Source: Anaerolineaceae bacterium (GTDB lineage Bacteria > Chloroflexota > Anaerolineae > Anaerolineales > Anaerolineaceae). Taken from it: a stretch of DNA of 7,120 nucleotides. The position numbers were made by a program, and so were the translations under genes. The DNA lies in contig PMIV01000061.1 of NCBI GenBank assembly GCA_003158355.1, positions 1 through 7,120 of the forward strand, read 5' to 3'. The notes below the pieces were generated by a model. That model was not told the DNA's origin. It worked only from the letters and a program-made list of their open reading frames with translations, and did no database searches. Below, piece after piece: positions 1-6,030 of this stretch; position 1 is the stretch's first letter; the number at the start of each line of letters is the position of its first letter.

Positions 1-1
1 C

Positions 2-169
2 GACCCGCGTGCACTTGGCCGGGCAATGAAAGAAATGCAAGGTGAAATTGGTGAAGAGATGGGTGGTGAATTTGATGAAGTGGTAAACCGCCTGGAAAAA
101 GGTCAGAGTCCTGAAGAGATCGACCAGGCATTCCCTGATCTGGGTTCTGATGGAACTGAAACAGCCTAA
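2..169 (+). CDS. C-terminal end of a probable FmdB-family zinc-ribbon protein (partial)
   Basis: The frame is open from the left edge and stops at TAA 167-169, leaving 55 residues. The tail is acidic and helical, beginning DPRALGRAMKEMQGEIGEEM and continuing through EFDEVVNRLEKGQSPEEID to a PDL-containing end. From memory, this kind of tail (DPRALGRAMR..., EFxEVVxRLExGQSPEEIE, xxPDL) follows the N-terminal CxxC...CxxC ribbon in Chloroflexota FmdB-type proteins. The ribbon itself lies outside the window, so the assignment rests on the tail alone. FmdB-type proteins are small, presumed regulatory or metal-binding proteins of unclear role. The gene converges on the peptidase gene, with only two bases between the two stop codons. 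The reading frame and codon use are convincing; the family name is less so. Confidence 0.6.
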   Translation, partial: DPRALGRAMKEMQGEIGEEMGGEFDEVVNRLEKGQSPEEIDQAFPDLGSDGTETA

Positions 170-184
170 ACCTATTGGTTGGCT
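163..184. terminator. Small hairpin spanning both stop codons of the convergent genes
   Basis: AGCC (163-166) and AACC (169-172) pair with GGTT (177-180) and GGCT (181-184) around a TATT loop, leaving a 2-base TA bulge. The T-tract on either side is very short (TTT at 184-186), so this is at best a weak terminator. Its position, with one stop codon in the bulged arm and the other across the loop, suggests a compact shared 3' end for both convergent genes. It could also be chance pairing. Confidence 0.35.
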
Positions 185-1434
185 TTGACCGACTTCTGTA
201 ATTGCTCGAACGAGGTCATCCATGAGATTCGGTTGAGGAAGTCTGCCAATGAACTGCTTTGTGCCCGCAGTTGTCTCACCGCCGGCCCGACAGGGTCTTC
301 TCCGGCAGCACCGACCGGGTTTTCTGCATACGCGCCGTAAAAAGCAAAATAGGCCTGGTTAATTTTTCGGATCAAATAACCGTTAGAGACAAAGACCTGA
401 CGGCGCATTTCCATATAATTCTCAGCCTCAGTGATTTTCCCCTCTTTGAGCAGTTGGTCCGCGGTGACACGGGTGGTGTGCATTTCCGCGTTGAAATCAA
501 AGGTGCCAGGCGGGGTGGCGGCATCGGCGAGGCCAGTCATCGACCGGGTGGGCAAGAAAGATGCACTTTTTAACTCCGGATAGTAGCGCTCGATAACCAT
601 TTTTCCGATCTCTGTGCCTACAATCTCGGCAGTGGTCTCATTCATTGTACGTAATGGATTGTTTGTGTCGTAATTAAGGCCCAACGGGCGCAAGGTGAGA
701 AAATTATGCGTCCATTCGTGGGCGATGGTGTTGATCACCCAGGTAGGATCCGAAGATTGCATTACCATGGTGGGGTAAATGCCCACACCGCCGATATCCA
801 CCACTAAAGCTGAAACATCCAGGTTGGTGGATATTTTATTTTCAAGATCAGTGATCTGCGCCAAGGAGAGATTTGCCAGCAAGGAAAGGTTGGTGTCCTG
901 GCGGATGGTATCACGGGGTGAAACAATGAGGGCTTTTGGCAGGGGAGTAGTGTGGTACAGCAGGCTGGGAATGGCTTGACCACCGAGCGTCAACCCGGCC
1001 GCTGATAGGGTTTCAGTTACCTCACTCTGCAAGACCTCTTCCGTTACCGGAGCCAGTTCATCCAGCATGGCTTGATATTGAGCTTGCTGGGCAAGGTCGT
1101 CGGTAGCTGCCTGTTTCGGGTCTTTCACGGATGGGTCAGCATAGATCTGTTCAATTTTGGCGGCCAGGGTTTCTTCATCTTTCACCAGGCTAAAATAGTT
1201 CAAGACCAGGCGGTGTTGCGTATCAGCAGAGAGGTTCTCTGGAAGGTGGATACCAGATTCTCCCAACTTCAATAATAGCGAATCCACCGTCCAGTTAAAG
1301 TAATTGAATTCCAGTGTGCCGGTATATTGCCTGACTTTATCGGTGATATCTTGAGGAATAAAGACTGATTGGCTCAACGACAGGATACAAATAATGACCA
1401 AAAGCAATGAACTGAAACCACGCCAAAATTTCAT
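172..1434 (-). CDS. Exported or membrane-anchored HEWTH-motif putative zinc metallopeptidase
   Basis: This encodes a 420-residue protein when started at the ATG at 1434. The frame is open for 17 more codons to an ATG at 1485, but that site has no ribosome-binding site. The 1434 start gives a clean signal or anchor sequence: MKFWRGF, then a hydrophobic stretch at about residues 8-25. A TATAAT box lies just upstream of it. Numbered from this start, HEWTH at 239-243 is an HExxH zinc site. A following NETTAE segment (N265, E266, E270) could supply the third glutamate ligand, in gluzincin style (NExxxE). A C-terminal helical block with NQAYFAFYGAYAENP (about 360-373) looks family-conserved. The middle region (about 85-145) is Glu/Gln-rich and helical. 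The likely role is extracytoplasmic proteolysis or peptide hydrolysis; the substrate is unknown. I do not recognise a named family. The gene diverges from the exporter operon and shares its control region. The zinc-peptidase call rests on the motif and was not confirmed by structure or homology. Confidence 0.8.
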   Translation of the reverse strand: MKFWRGFSSLLLVIICILSLSQSVFIPQDITDKVRQYTGTLEFNYFNWTVDSLLLKLGESGIHLPENLSADTQHRLVLNYFSLVKDEETLAAKIEQIYADPSVKDPKQAATDDLAQQAQYQAMLDELAPVTEEVLQSEVTETLSAAGLTLGGQAIPSLLYHTTPLPKALIVSPRDTIRQDTNLSLLANLSLAQITDLENKISTNLDVSALVVDIGGVGIYPTMVMQSSDPTWVINTIAHEWTHNFLTLRPLGLNYDTNNPLRTMNETTAEIVGTEIGKMVIERYYPELKSASFLPTRSMTGLADAATPPGTFDFNAEMHTTRVTADQLLKEGKITEAENYMEMRRQVFVSNGYLIRKINQAYFAFYGAYAENPVGAAGEDPVGPAVRQLRAQSSSLADFLNRISWMTSFEQLQKSVKANQ

Positions 1435-1441
1435 GAACAAA

Positions 1442-1447
1442 ATTATA
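1442..1447 (-). promoter_or_regulatory. -10 box for the peptidase gene, suggesting a leaderless transcript
   Basis: On the - strand the sequence reads TATAAT, a perfect -10 consensus. It ends 7 bases before the ATG at 1434, so transcription would begin at or next to the start codon. No Shine-Dalgarno sequence is present in those few bases, which fits leaderless translation. No good -35 box is seen at 17 bp (AATCAC); a TTGCCA lies farther away, at a 22-bp spacing. Confidence 0.5.
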
Positions 1448-1538
1448 CCGCTCTGGTTGATCCTGTGATTGGCAAAGCAGAGCATTTTGAAGTAAATAAT
1501 AGAATATTAATATTGTATAAGATTCGCTGGAAATCCTC

Positions 1539-1567
1539 TAGACAGAGATAGTACGGCGTAGTATAGT
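1539..1567 (+). promoter_or_regulatory. Sigma-70-type promoter of the exporter operon
   Basis: A -35 box TAGACA (1539-1544) and a -10 box TATAGT (1562-1567) are separated by exactly 17 bp. Each differs from consensus at one position. Transcription would start near 1574, giving a leader of about 84 nt before the ATG at 1658. This is the best promoter visible in the window. Confidence 0.65.
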
Positions 1568-1582
1568 TCGACATCGTACTAT
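1548..1582. promoter_or_regulatory. Inverted-repeat operator candidate overlapping the exporter promoter
   Basis: ATAGTACG (1548-1555) is perfectly repeated in inverted form as CGTACTAT (1575-1582), with 19 bases between. The left arm lies in the promoter spacer and the right arm at the predicted transcription start. A third copy of the TAGTA core sits at 1559-1563, one helical turn (10 bp) from the left-arm core at 1549-1553, and overlaps the -10 box. This placement is typical of a repressor site. No regulator gene is adjacent, so the protein that binds here is unknown. Confidence 0.55.
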
Positions 1583-1588
1583 TAATTG

Positions 1589-1621
1589 GTAAAAAATATC
1601 ACAAAAAACGATATTTTTTAC
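1589..1621 (+). repeat. Perfect 12-bp inverted repeat in the leader of the exporter operon
   Basis: GTAAAAAATATC (1589-1600) pairs without mismatch with GATATTTTTTAC (1610-1621) around a 9-base loop, ACAAAAAAC. It lies between the predicted transcription start and the ATG at 1658. It could be an RNA hairpin that affects mRNA stability or early termination, or a second protein-binding site in DNA. The stem is mostly A-U, so it is a poor classical terminator. It also argues that the in-frame TTG at 1586 is not the real start. Confidence 0.6.
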
Positions 1622-1648
1622 AGATACGGCAAAATTGTTCACCAGGAT

Positions 1649-1652
1649 GAGG
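1649..1652 (+). promoter_or_regulatory. Shine-Dalgarno site that sets the adaptor gene start
   Basis: GAGG at 1649-1652, within AGGATGAGG, is 5 bases before the ATG at 1658. The alternative in-frame TTG at 1586 has no such site and lies beside the leader hairpin. Confidence 0.65.
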
Positions 1653-1657
1653 TTAAG

Positions 1658-3127
1658 ATGGAAGAGAATCAACTAAATATTAAAAAGAAAAGTTTATTCA
1701 AGAAAAAATTCAGCAAAAAAACACTGTGGATCATTATCGGGGCAGTGGTCATTATTTTGATAGTGGTTGTCGCAAGCTCAATGAATAAGGCCAAGCAGGC
1801 TTCTGCACAGGTTTATCAAACTGAGCCGATCGTAAAGGGAGATTTGGTGGCGATTGTAGGTGCTACCGGAACAGTACGGGCAAACCAATCCGCGATCCTT
1901 AGCTGGCAAACCACCGGGCGAATTGAAAAGATCAATTATCAGGTAGGTGATTCGGTCTCTTCTGGTGATGTCTTATCCAGCCTGGCTTCAACCTCTTTAC
2001 CCCAAACGGTGATCCTGGCTGCATCAGATCTGGTCACTGCACAGCAAAGTTTGGATGATCTAAAAAATTCAAGATCCAGCCTTTCTACTGCAGAATTGAA
2101 TTTAGCAAATGCACAGAGTGCTTATAATACTGCTCTTGGAAATTACTGGCAGAGGAATCAAACTCAGGGTTCGGCAAATCAAATCACTGTTTATGAAGCA
2201 AAATTGCAGATTCAAGACAATCATATAGATGACTTGAAGAATCTTTACGATAATATGACTGAACTGCCAGATAATGATACAAAGAAAGCCCAAACTCTGC
2301 AAAACCTGACCCAGGCCCATATTGACAGGGATAGTATTAAAAAATTGTTGGATTATTACAGGGCTTTACCTTCTTCTTTGGATGTTCAAACCCTTGAAAG
2401 TAAGCTGGATGTTGCGAAAGCCAATCTAGATACAGCACAGAAGGCCTATAACGATGTGAAGACCGGCGTGAATGCCAATGATTTAGCTGCTGCCCAGGCT
2501 AAGGTGGATGCTGCCAAGGCAACTGTAGCGATGGGTACGTTGACGGCTCCATTTTCAGGGCAGATCACTGAATCAGATTCAATGGTGGGTGATTTTGTCA
2601 TCATCGGTACTACCAGCTTTAGAATGGATGACCTGAGCAAACTCATTGTTGACGTGGAAATTCCAGAAGTGGATATCAACAGTATTAAGGTAGGCCAACC
2701 GGTCACCTTGACCTTTGATGCCATCACCGGCCAGGAATACTCCGGTAAAGTAGTAGAAGTGACCCGCGTTGGCGACTCGATAAATAATGTGGTCAATTTC
2801 AAAGTTTCTGTGCAAATTTTGAATCCTGATGATAAGGTATTGCCGGGAATGACCACAGCAGTAAATATTACTGTAACCCAATTAAAAGATGTTCTGATCG
2901 TACCAAACCGATCTGTTCGAACTGTGAACAATGAACTGACTATTTATCTGCTGCGCAATGGGGTGGCTGTTAAAGTTCCAATTGTGCTTGGGGCTTCATC
3001 AGATACGAGCAGTGAAATTGCTTCCGGTGACGTAAAAGAAGGGGATCAAGTTATTTTAAATCCACCCTCCAGTCTGGTTAATCTGATGCAAAGCCAGGGA
3101 TCGCAATCACGTCCAGGTGCAAATTAA
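1658..3127 (+). CDS. MacA/HlyD-like membrane-fusion (adaptor) subunit of an ABC exporter
   Basis: This 489-residue protein starts at the ATG with a good Shine-Dalgarno site; an in-frame TTG at 1586 would add 24 residues. Domains in order are: a Lys-rich cytoplasmic tail (1-21); one membrane anchor (about 22-41); the first half of a lipoyl-like barrel-sandwich domain (about 56-111, with TGRIEKINYQVGDSVSSGDVL); and a long helical hairpin (about 119-290). The second lipoyl half follows (about 292-318, with TLTAPFSGQITE), then a beta-barrel (about 321-406) and a membrane-proximal domain (about 411-468). It should link the MacB-type permease to the exterior and carry or gate substrate. It is clearly longer than the roughly 370-residue E. 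coli MacA, mainly through the extended hairpin. It is the first gene of a three-gene operon. The substrate cannot be told from sequence; lipopeptides, peptides or drugs are typical for the family. Confidence 0.9.
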   Translation: MEENQLNIKKKSLFKKKFSKKTLWIIIGAVVIILIVVVASSMNKAKQASAQVYQTEPIVKGDLVAIVGATGTVRANQSAILSWQTTGRIEKINYQVGDSVSSGDVLSSLASTSLPQTVILAASDLVTAQQSLDDLKNSRSSLSTAELNLANAQSAYNTALGNYWQRNQTQGSANQITVYEAKLQIQDNHIDDLKNLYDNMTELPDNDTKKAQTLQNLTQAHIDRDSIKKLLDYYRALPSSLDVQTLESKLDVAKANLDTAQKAYNDVKTGVNANDLAAAQAKVDAAKATVAMGTLTAPFSGQITESDSMVGDFVIIGTTSFRMDDLSKLIVDVEIPEVDINSIKVGQPVTLTFDAITGQEYSGKVVEVTRVGDSINNVVNFKVSVQILNPDDKVLPGMTTAVNITVTQLKDVLIVPNRSVRTVNNELTIYLLRNGVAVKVPIVLGASSDTSSEIASGDVKEGDQVILNPPSSLVNLMQSQGSQSRPGAN

Positions 3128-3139
3128 GGCAGGTAATGA

Positions 3140-3823
3140 ATGAATGAAGCTGTAATTCAGGTAAATGACCTGAAGAAGATCTACCATATTGGGAATATTG
3201 AGGTGAAAGCATTGGCGGGGGTCACCTTTAATATTTTCAAGGGTGAAGTGGTTTCCATCATGGGACCCTCCGGTTCGGGAAAATCGACCTTGATGAACCT
3301 GCTGGGCTGCCTCGATAGGCCAACCAGCGGCAGTTACATCTTGGACGGTGAAGAAGTGGCCTCTTTGGATGATGATGAACTAGCTACAATCCGCAACCGA
3401 AAAGTGGGTTTCGTTTTTCAAAGTTTTAACCTGTTACCGCGCCAAACCGCACTTGCCAACGTTGAACTGCCAATGCGTTATGCGGGAGTAACTACAGAAC
3501 GAGTCGCGCGCGCAAAGGCATCTCTGGAATCAGTTGGTCTGGGAGACCGGGTGTATCACAAACCCACAGAACTTTCTGGCGGCCAACAGCAGCGTGTTGC
3601 TGTAGCTCGCGCACTGGTTAATAATCCGGCTATTTTAATGGCAGATGAACCGACCGGCAACCTGGATTCAAAAGCAGGGAAAGAAATAATGGAACTGCTG
3701 CTGAATTTAAACCGGACAAAAGGAGCTACTTTGATCATCGTAACGCACGATCCAGCGATTGCTGCCCAAACGCAGCGGGTTATCCGGCTGCGCGATGGTT
3801 TGATTGAGGAGCCCGCATCATGA
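3140..3823 (+). CDS. MacB/LolD-type ABC transporter ATP-binding protein
   Basis: This 227-residue cytoplasmic ATPase powers the adjacent permease. All nucleotide-binding motifs are intact: Walker A GPSGSGKST (42-50), Q-loop Q94 in VFQSFNLLP, signature LSGGQQQR (145-152), Walker B ILMADE (165-170), D-loop NLDS (174-177) and switch His203 in THD. The SFNLLP segment and the length are typical of the MacB/LolD/FtsE-like (type VII) group. The start at 3140 has AGG at 3131-3133 as its ribosome site. An overlapping ATG at 3136 in another frame stops after three codons. The gene begins 12 bases after the adaptor stop, and its stop overlaps the permease start (ATGA). Confidence 0.95.
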   Translation: MNEAVIQVNDLKKIYHIGNIEVKALAGVTFNIFKGEVVSIMGPSGSGKSTLMNLLGCLDRPTSGSYILDGEEVASLDDDELATIRNRKVGFVFQSFNLLPRQTALANVELPMRYAGVTTERVARAKASLESVGLGDRVYHKPTELSGGQQQRVAVARALVNNPAILMADEPTGNLDSKAGKEIMELLLNLNRTKGATLIIVTHDPAIAAQTQRVIRLRDGLIEEPAS

Positions 3824-5046
3824 ATATTGGCCAAGCGATCATTGAAGCTTTAGAAACTTTGAATTCCAACCGTCTGCGCTCAACCCTTACCATTTTGGGA
3901 ATCGTGATCGGGGTGGGAGCCGTAATTGCCATGCTGGCAATTGGTACTGGCGCACAAAACTCGATCACTGGATCGATCAACGGTATTGGCAGTAACCTTT
4001 TATTTGTTTATAAAGGCAACTCAGTTGATAGTAATCATGTTCCCAAATCGGTCACTACTGCAGATGCCGATGCACTGTTGGATCAGACCCAGGCACCCTC
4101 TGTACTGGCGGTAGCGCCAATGGTCAGCGGTTCATTAGAAGTTACTGCTGGCAAAGAGAAAACCACTACCACAATTGACGGTGTCACTGCTGATTATGAA
4201 ACTGTGCGGAACGCTGCCCTATCGGAAGGTACTTTTATCACCGCGGATAATTTGTTGGAACGCGCATCTGTGGCGATTATCGGAACAGATGTGGCGAATA
4301 AACTTTTTAGCCGCACTGATGGGTTGGTCGGTGAAAGCATCCGAATCAATGGATTGCCATTTAAAGTGATCGGAGTTCTCGAAAAAAAAGGTGGCTCCTC
4401 CTTTGGCTCACAGGATAATGTCGTGCTGGTACCGATGACGACGGGACAATTGCGTTTATTCCATGGGGATATGAACAATGTTGATATGATAGTGGTGCAA
4501 GCGGCATCGGCCAGCTCGACCTCGCAGGCAAGTGACGAAGTAGCGAATATCTTGCGCGTGCGACACCGAACCGGAGCTGGTCAGGATGACTTTACGATCA
4601 TTTCTCAGCAAGATATTGCTGACACAGCGCAGTCTATCACCGGAGTGCTAACAATTTTCCTGGGCGGCATTGCAGGTATCTCACTACTGGTAGGTGGAAT
4701 TGGTATTATGAATATCATGCTGGTCTCGGTCACAGAGCGTACCCGTGAAATTGGCTTACGTAAAGCTCTTGGCGCCAGAAAAAAAGACATATCGACCCAA
4801 TTTTTAACTGAATCTGCATTGCTCAGTATGATAGGAGGTGTAATCGGTATAGGTTTGGGTTGGCTGATCAGTTTTGCCATTGGCAAAATAGCTGCTGCCA
4901 GCGGTACACCATTCACACCAACTATAGGATTGAGTTCCGTCTTATTGGCGACTCTATTCTCAACTGCTGTAGGTCTGTTCTTTGGCATATATCCGGCTAA
5001 CCGGGCTGCCAGTCTGGAACCTGTTGAGGCTTTACGCCACGAGTAA
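3820..5046 (+). CDS. MacB/FtsX-type ABC transporter permease
   Basis: This 408-residue membrane protein has the type VII topology: TM1 at about 22-42 preceded by NRLRSTLTILGIVIGVGAV, and a large external MacB-PCD-like domain (about 45-270). The FtsX core has TM2 at about 276-302, TM3 at about 332-358 and TM4 at about 373-392. Hallmarks include GGIGIMNIMLVSVTERTREIGLRKALGA (292-319; key residues E306, R307, E310, G312, R314, K315, G318) and a C-terminal YPANRAASLEPVEALRHE. The ATPase is a separate protein, unlike the fused E. coli MacB. With the adaptor and the ATPase it forms a mechanotransmission-type exporter. The start overlaps the ATPase stop by 4 bases, implying translational coupling. 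A run of eight A residues (4382-4389) lies inside the gene, but the frame is intact. Confidence 0.95.
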   Translation: MNIGQAIIEALETLNSNRLRSTLTILGIVIGVGAVIAMLAIGTGAQNSITGSINGIGSNLLFVYKGNSVDSNHVPKSVTTADADALLDQTQAPSVLAVAPMVSGSLEVTAGKEKTTTTIDGVTADYETVRNAALSEGTFITADNLLERASVAIIGTDVANKLFSRTDGLVGESIRINGLPFKVIGVLEKKGGSSFGSQDNVVLVPMTTGQLRLFHGDMNNVDMIVVQAASASSTSQASDEVANILRVRHRTGAGQDDFTIISQQDIADTAQSITGVLTIFLGGIAGISLLVGGIGIMNIMLVSVTERTREIGLRKALGARKKDISTQFLTESALLSMIGGVIGIGLGWLISFAIGKIAAASGTPFTPTIGLSSVLLATLFSTAVGLFFGIYPANRAASLEPVEALRHE

Positions 5047-5052
5047 TTGAAT

Positions 5053-5102
5053 AAAAAAGAGCTGGTTGTGCAGTTTGGGGCTGCATTTAACCGGCTCTTT
5101 TT
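5053..5102. terminator. Bidirectional intrinsic terminator between the exporter operon and the PspC genes
   Basis: The core stem pairs GAGCTGGTT (5059-5067) with AACCGGCTC (5089-5097), with one G-T wobble. It is extended by A5054-A5058 pairing with T5098-T5102. An inner GCAG/CTGC pairing further closes the loop. The T-run follows the stem on the + strand and the A-run supplies a T-run on the - strand, so it can stop transcription from both converging units. Confidence 0.85.
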
Positions 5103-5118
5103 ATTTGTCTCTTCCCGA

Positions 5119-5313
5119 TTATTGTTGTTCAGGAATAATGATCCACATGATGATGTAGGCCCAAAAAGTTCCGCCAACGAGCAGGAGGCCCAACACAAAC
5201 AACAGGCGAATAATGGTGGGGTCAATAGCAAAATATTCGGCCAGACCACCGCAGACACCGCCGATCTTGCGATCAGCGAGGGAACGATAAAGTTTTTTTC
5301 CTGATTGATCCAT
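5119..5313 (-). CDS. Minimal PspC-domain membrane protein (second of a tandem pair)
   Basis: This 64-residue protein consists of little more than a PspC domain: KKLYRS (6-11), GGVCGGLAEYF (18-28) and IDPTIIRLLFVL (30-41), then a hydrophobic stretch to WIIIPEQQ at the end. PspC proteins sit in the cytoplasmic membrane and in proteobacteria help sense envelope stress with PspA and PspB; the role of stand-alone copies is not known. The ribosome site AGGAG (- strand, 5324-5320) overlaps the TAG stop of the upstream copy, so translation is probably coupled. It aligns without gaps over about 60 residues with its neighbour, which points to tandem duplication. No PspA or PspB gene is in the window. 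Confidence 0.9.
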   Translation of the reverse strand: MDQSGKKLYRSLADRKIGGVCGGLAEYFAIDPTIIRLLFVLGLLLVGGTFWAYIIMWIIIPEQQ

Positions 5314-5322
5314 TTTATGCTC

Positions 5323-5529
5323 CTAAAGAATGGTGGTTTCCTCTGGAATTACGATCCAAAGGATTAGATAAGCCCAGAAGAAGACTGAAGCAGTGACAAA
5401 GAAGCCGACCACAGCAATTAAGCGGACAATCGATGGGTCGATATTAAAATAGCTGCCAAAACCTCCGCAAATTCCAGCGATCATACGATTATTGTTTGAA
5501 CGATACAAACGTTTTGTAGATGTATTCAT
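5323..5529 (-). CDS. Minimal PspC-domain membrane protein (first of a tandem pair)
   Basis: This 68-residue PspC-only protein has KRLYRS (6-11), AGICGGFGSYF (18-28), IDPSIVRLIAVVGFF (30-44), then a hydrophobic segment ending WIVIPEETTIL. It is predicted to sit in the membrane and probably responds to or buffers envelope stress, by family analogy. The start has GAGGA about 5-6 bases upstream (ACGAGGATAAA then ATG), and the same AGGA..ATAAAATG context recurs before the second copy. It is transcribed first of the pair. No strong promoter is seen upstream; a weak TTGTTC/GATAAA pair with 17-bp spacing is the best candidate. Confidence 0.9.
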   Translation of the reverse strand: MNTSTKRLYRSNNNRMIAGICGGFGSYFNIDPSIVRLIAVVGFFVTASVFFWAYLILWIVIPEETTIL

Positions 5530-5666
5530 TTTATCCTCGTTATCCTAAAAAAATATCTACTTTATTTACGCAGATTTATCGAGAAGGTTGCGCCCGCGAA
5601 CAATCCTGGCAGGAATGGGTTACAATAACAGGTGTGAACGTGAGATTGAAAAGATTGGAGGTTTAA
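5530..5666. other. Divergent intergenic region between the PspC pair and the 91-aa gene
   Basis: These 137 bases hold the start signals of both flanking genes. On the + strand TACAAT (5621-5626) is a fair -10 box without a recognisable -35, and GGAGG (5657-5661) is a strong ribosome site 5 bases before the ATG at 5667. On the - strand only weak promoter candidates are seen. No small gene or strong hairpin was found. Confidence 0.45.
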
Positions 5667-5942
5667 ATGAGCGGGAATAATAAAGCGGATACCCAGCGGT
5701 TGATCAAATTTGTGGAAAGACTCCCCTTTAGTGAGGAAGACAAGAAACGTTGGTTGGAAGAATTGCATACAAATGGTATTTCCGAGGACCTACTCGATGA
5801 AGTACATAAGAAATTCCTGGAATTCACTGCTGAAAATTTAGGTGGTGATTGGACGCGAGCCAGAGATAACATGGAGATCACTAATATTACTAAGCAGTGG
5901 AAGCTCTCTCAGGCAAGTCGTAATTTCCGACATACTCGCTAA
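5667..5942 (+). CDS. Unrecognised 91-aa soluble protein
   Basis: I do not recognise this protein. It is charged and predicted mostly helical, with no signal peptide, membrane segment or cysteine. It begins MSGNNKADTQRLIKFVERLP, continues with acidic and basic helices (SEEDKKRWLEEL at 22-33, EDLLDEVHKKFLEF at 40-53) and ends in a basic tail, RNFRHTR. It is credible as a gene because GGAGG lies 5 bases upstream of the ATG and a strong terminator follows 17 bases after the stop. Codon use resembles its neighbours. It diverges from the PspC pair and has its own terminator, so it is probably monocistronic. A small adaptor or regulatory role is possible, but nothing in the sequence fixes a function. 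Confidence 0.8.
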   Translation: MSGNNKADTQRLIKFVERLPFSEEDKKRWLEELHTNGISEDLLDEVHKKFLEFTAENLGGDWTRARDNMEITNITKQWKLSQASRNFRHTR

Positions 5943-5959
5943 TAATTGTAAATCAAATG

Positions 5960-5990
5960 AGACCGGAGATTCTTCTCCGGTCTTATTTAT
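5960..5990 (+). terminator. Intrinsic terminator after the 91-aa gene
   Basis: GACCGGAGA (5961-5969) pairs perfectly with TCTCCGGTC (5974-5982) around a TTCT loop, extended by A5960-T5983. It is followed by the U-rich tract TTATTTATTTT. This is a classical rho-independent terminator that isolates the small gene from the transporter gene downstream. Confidence 0.9.
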
Positions 5991-5997
5991 TTTCGGG

Positions 5998-6003
5998 TAG
6001 AAT
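5998..6003 (+). promoter_or_regulatory. Possible -10 box for the EamA-family gene
   Basis: TAGAAT lies 27 bases before the ATG at 6031, just after the terminator, and no other promoter room exists. No -35 match is visible at 17 bp because that position falls in the terminator stem. An AGGA ribosome site (6021-6024) is 6 bases before the ATG. Confidence 0.35.
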
Positions 6004-6030
6004 AGTTCATTCTTCTAATCAGGAAACACC

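Noticed and set aside
1435..1485. 17-residue extension of the peptidase to the ATG at 1485
   Set aside because: There is no Shine-Dalgarno sequence, the extension would precede the signal peptide, and it contains the TATAAT box.
1503..1514. 12-bp palindrome AATATTAATATT in the divergent region
   Set aside because: It is made only of A and T in an AT-rich intergenic stretch, so chance symmetry is likely. It is not placed on a recognisable promoter.
1586..1657. TTG-initiated 24-residue N-terminal extension of the adaptor protein
   Set aside because: It has no ribosome site, it spans a perfect hairpin, it would begin within about 12 bases of the predicted transcription start, and a well-placed GAGG precedes the ATG at 1658.
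2446..2931. 161-codon open frame on the - strand inside the adaptor gene
   Set aside because: It is a shadow of the adaptor coding sequence, with a Thr/Ser/Val-rich composition typical of antisense translation and no ribosome site noted.
4382..4389. A8 run in the permease gene as a possible frameshift site
   Set aside because: The reading frame is intact and the protein is full length on both sides, with no alternative product of interest.
4605..5258. 217-codon open frame on the - strand across the permease end and the PspC gene
   Set aside because: It is antisense to two well-supported genes and crosses the bidirectional terminator. Its composition is that of a shadow frame, and it has no recognisable domain.
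5047..5304. 85-codon + strand frame after the permease
   Set aside because: It lies over the terminator and antisense to a PspC gene, and has no ribosome site or domain.
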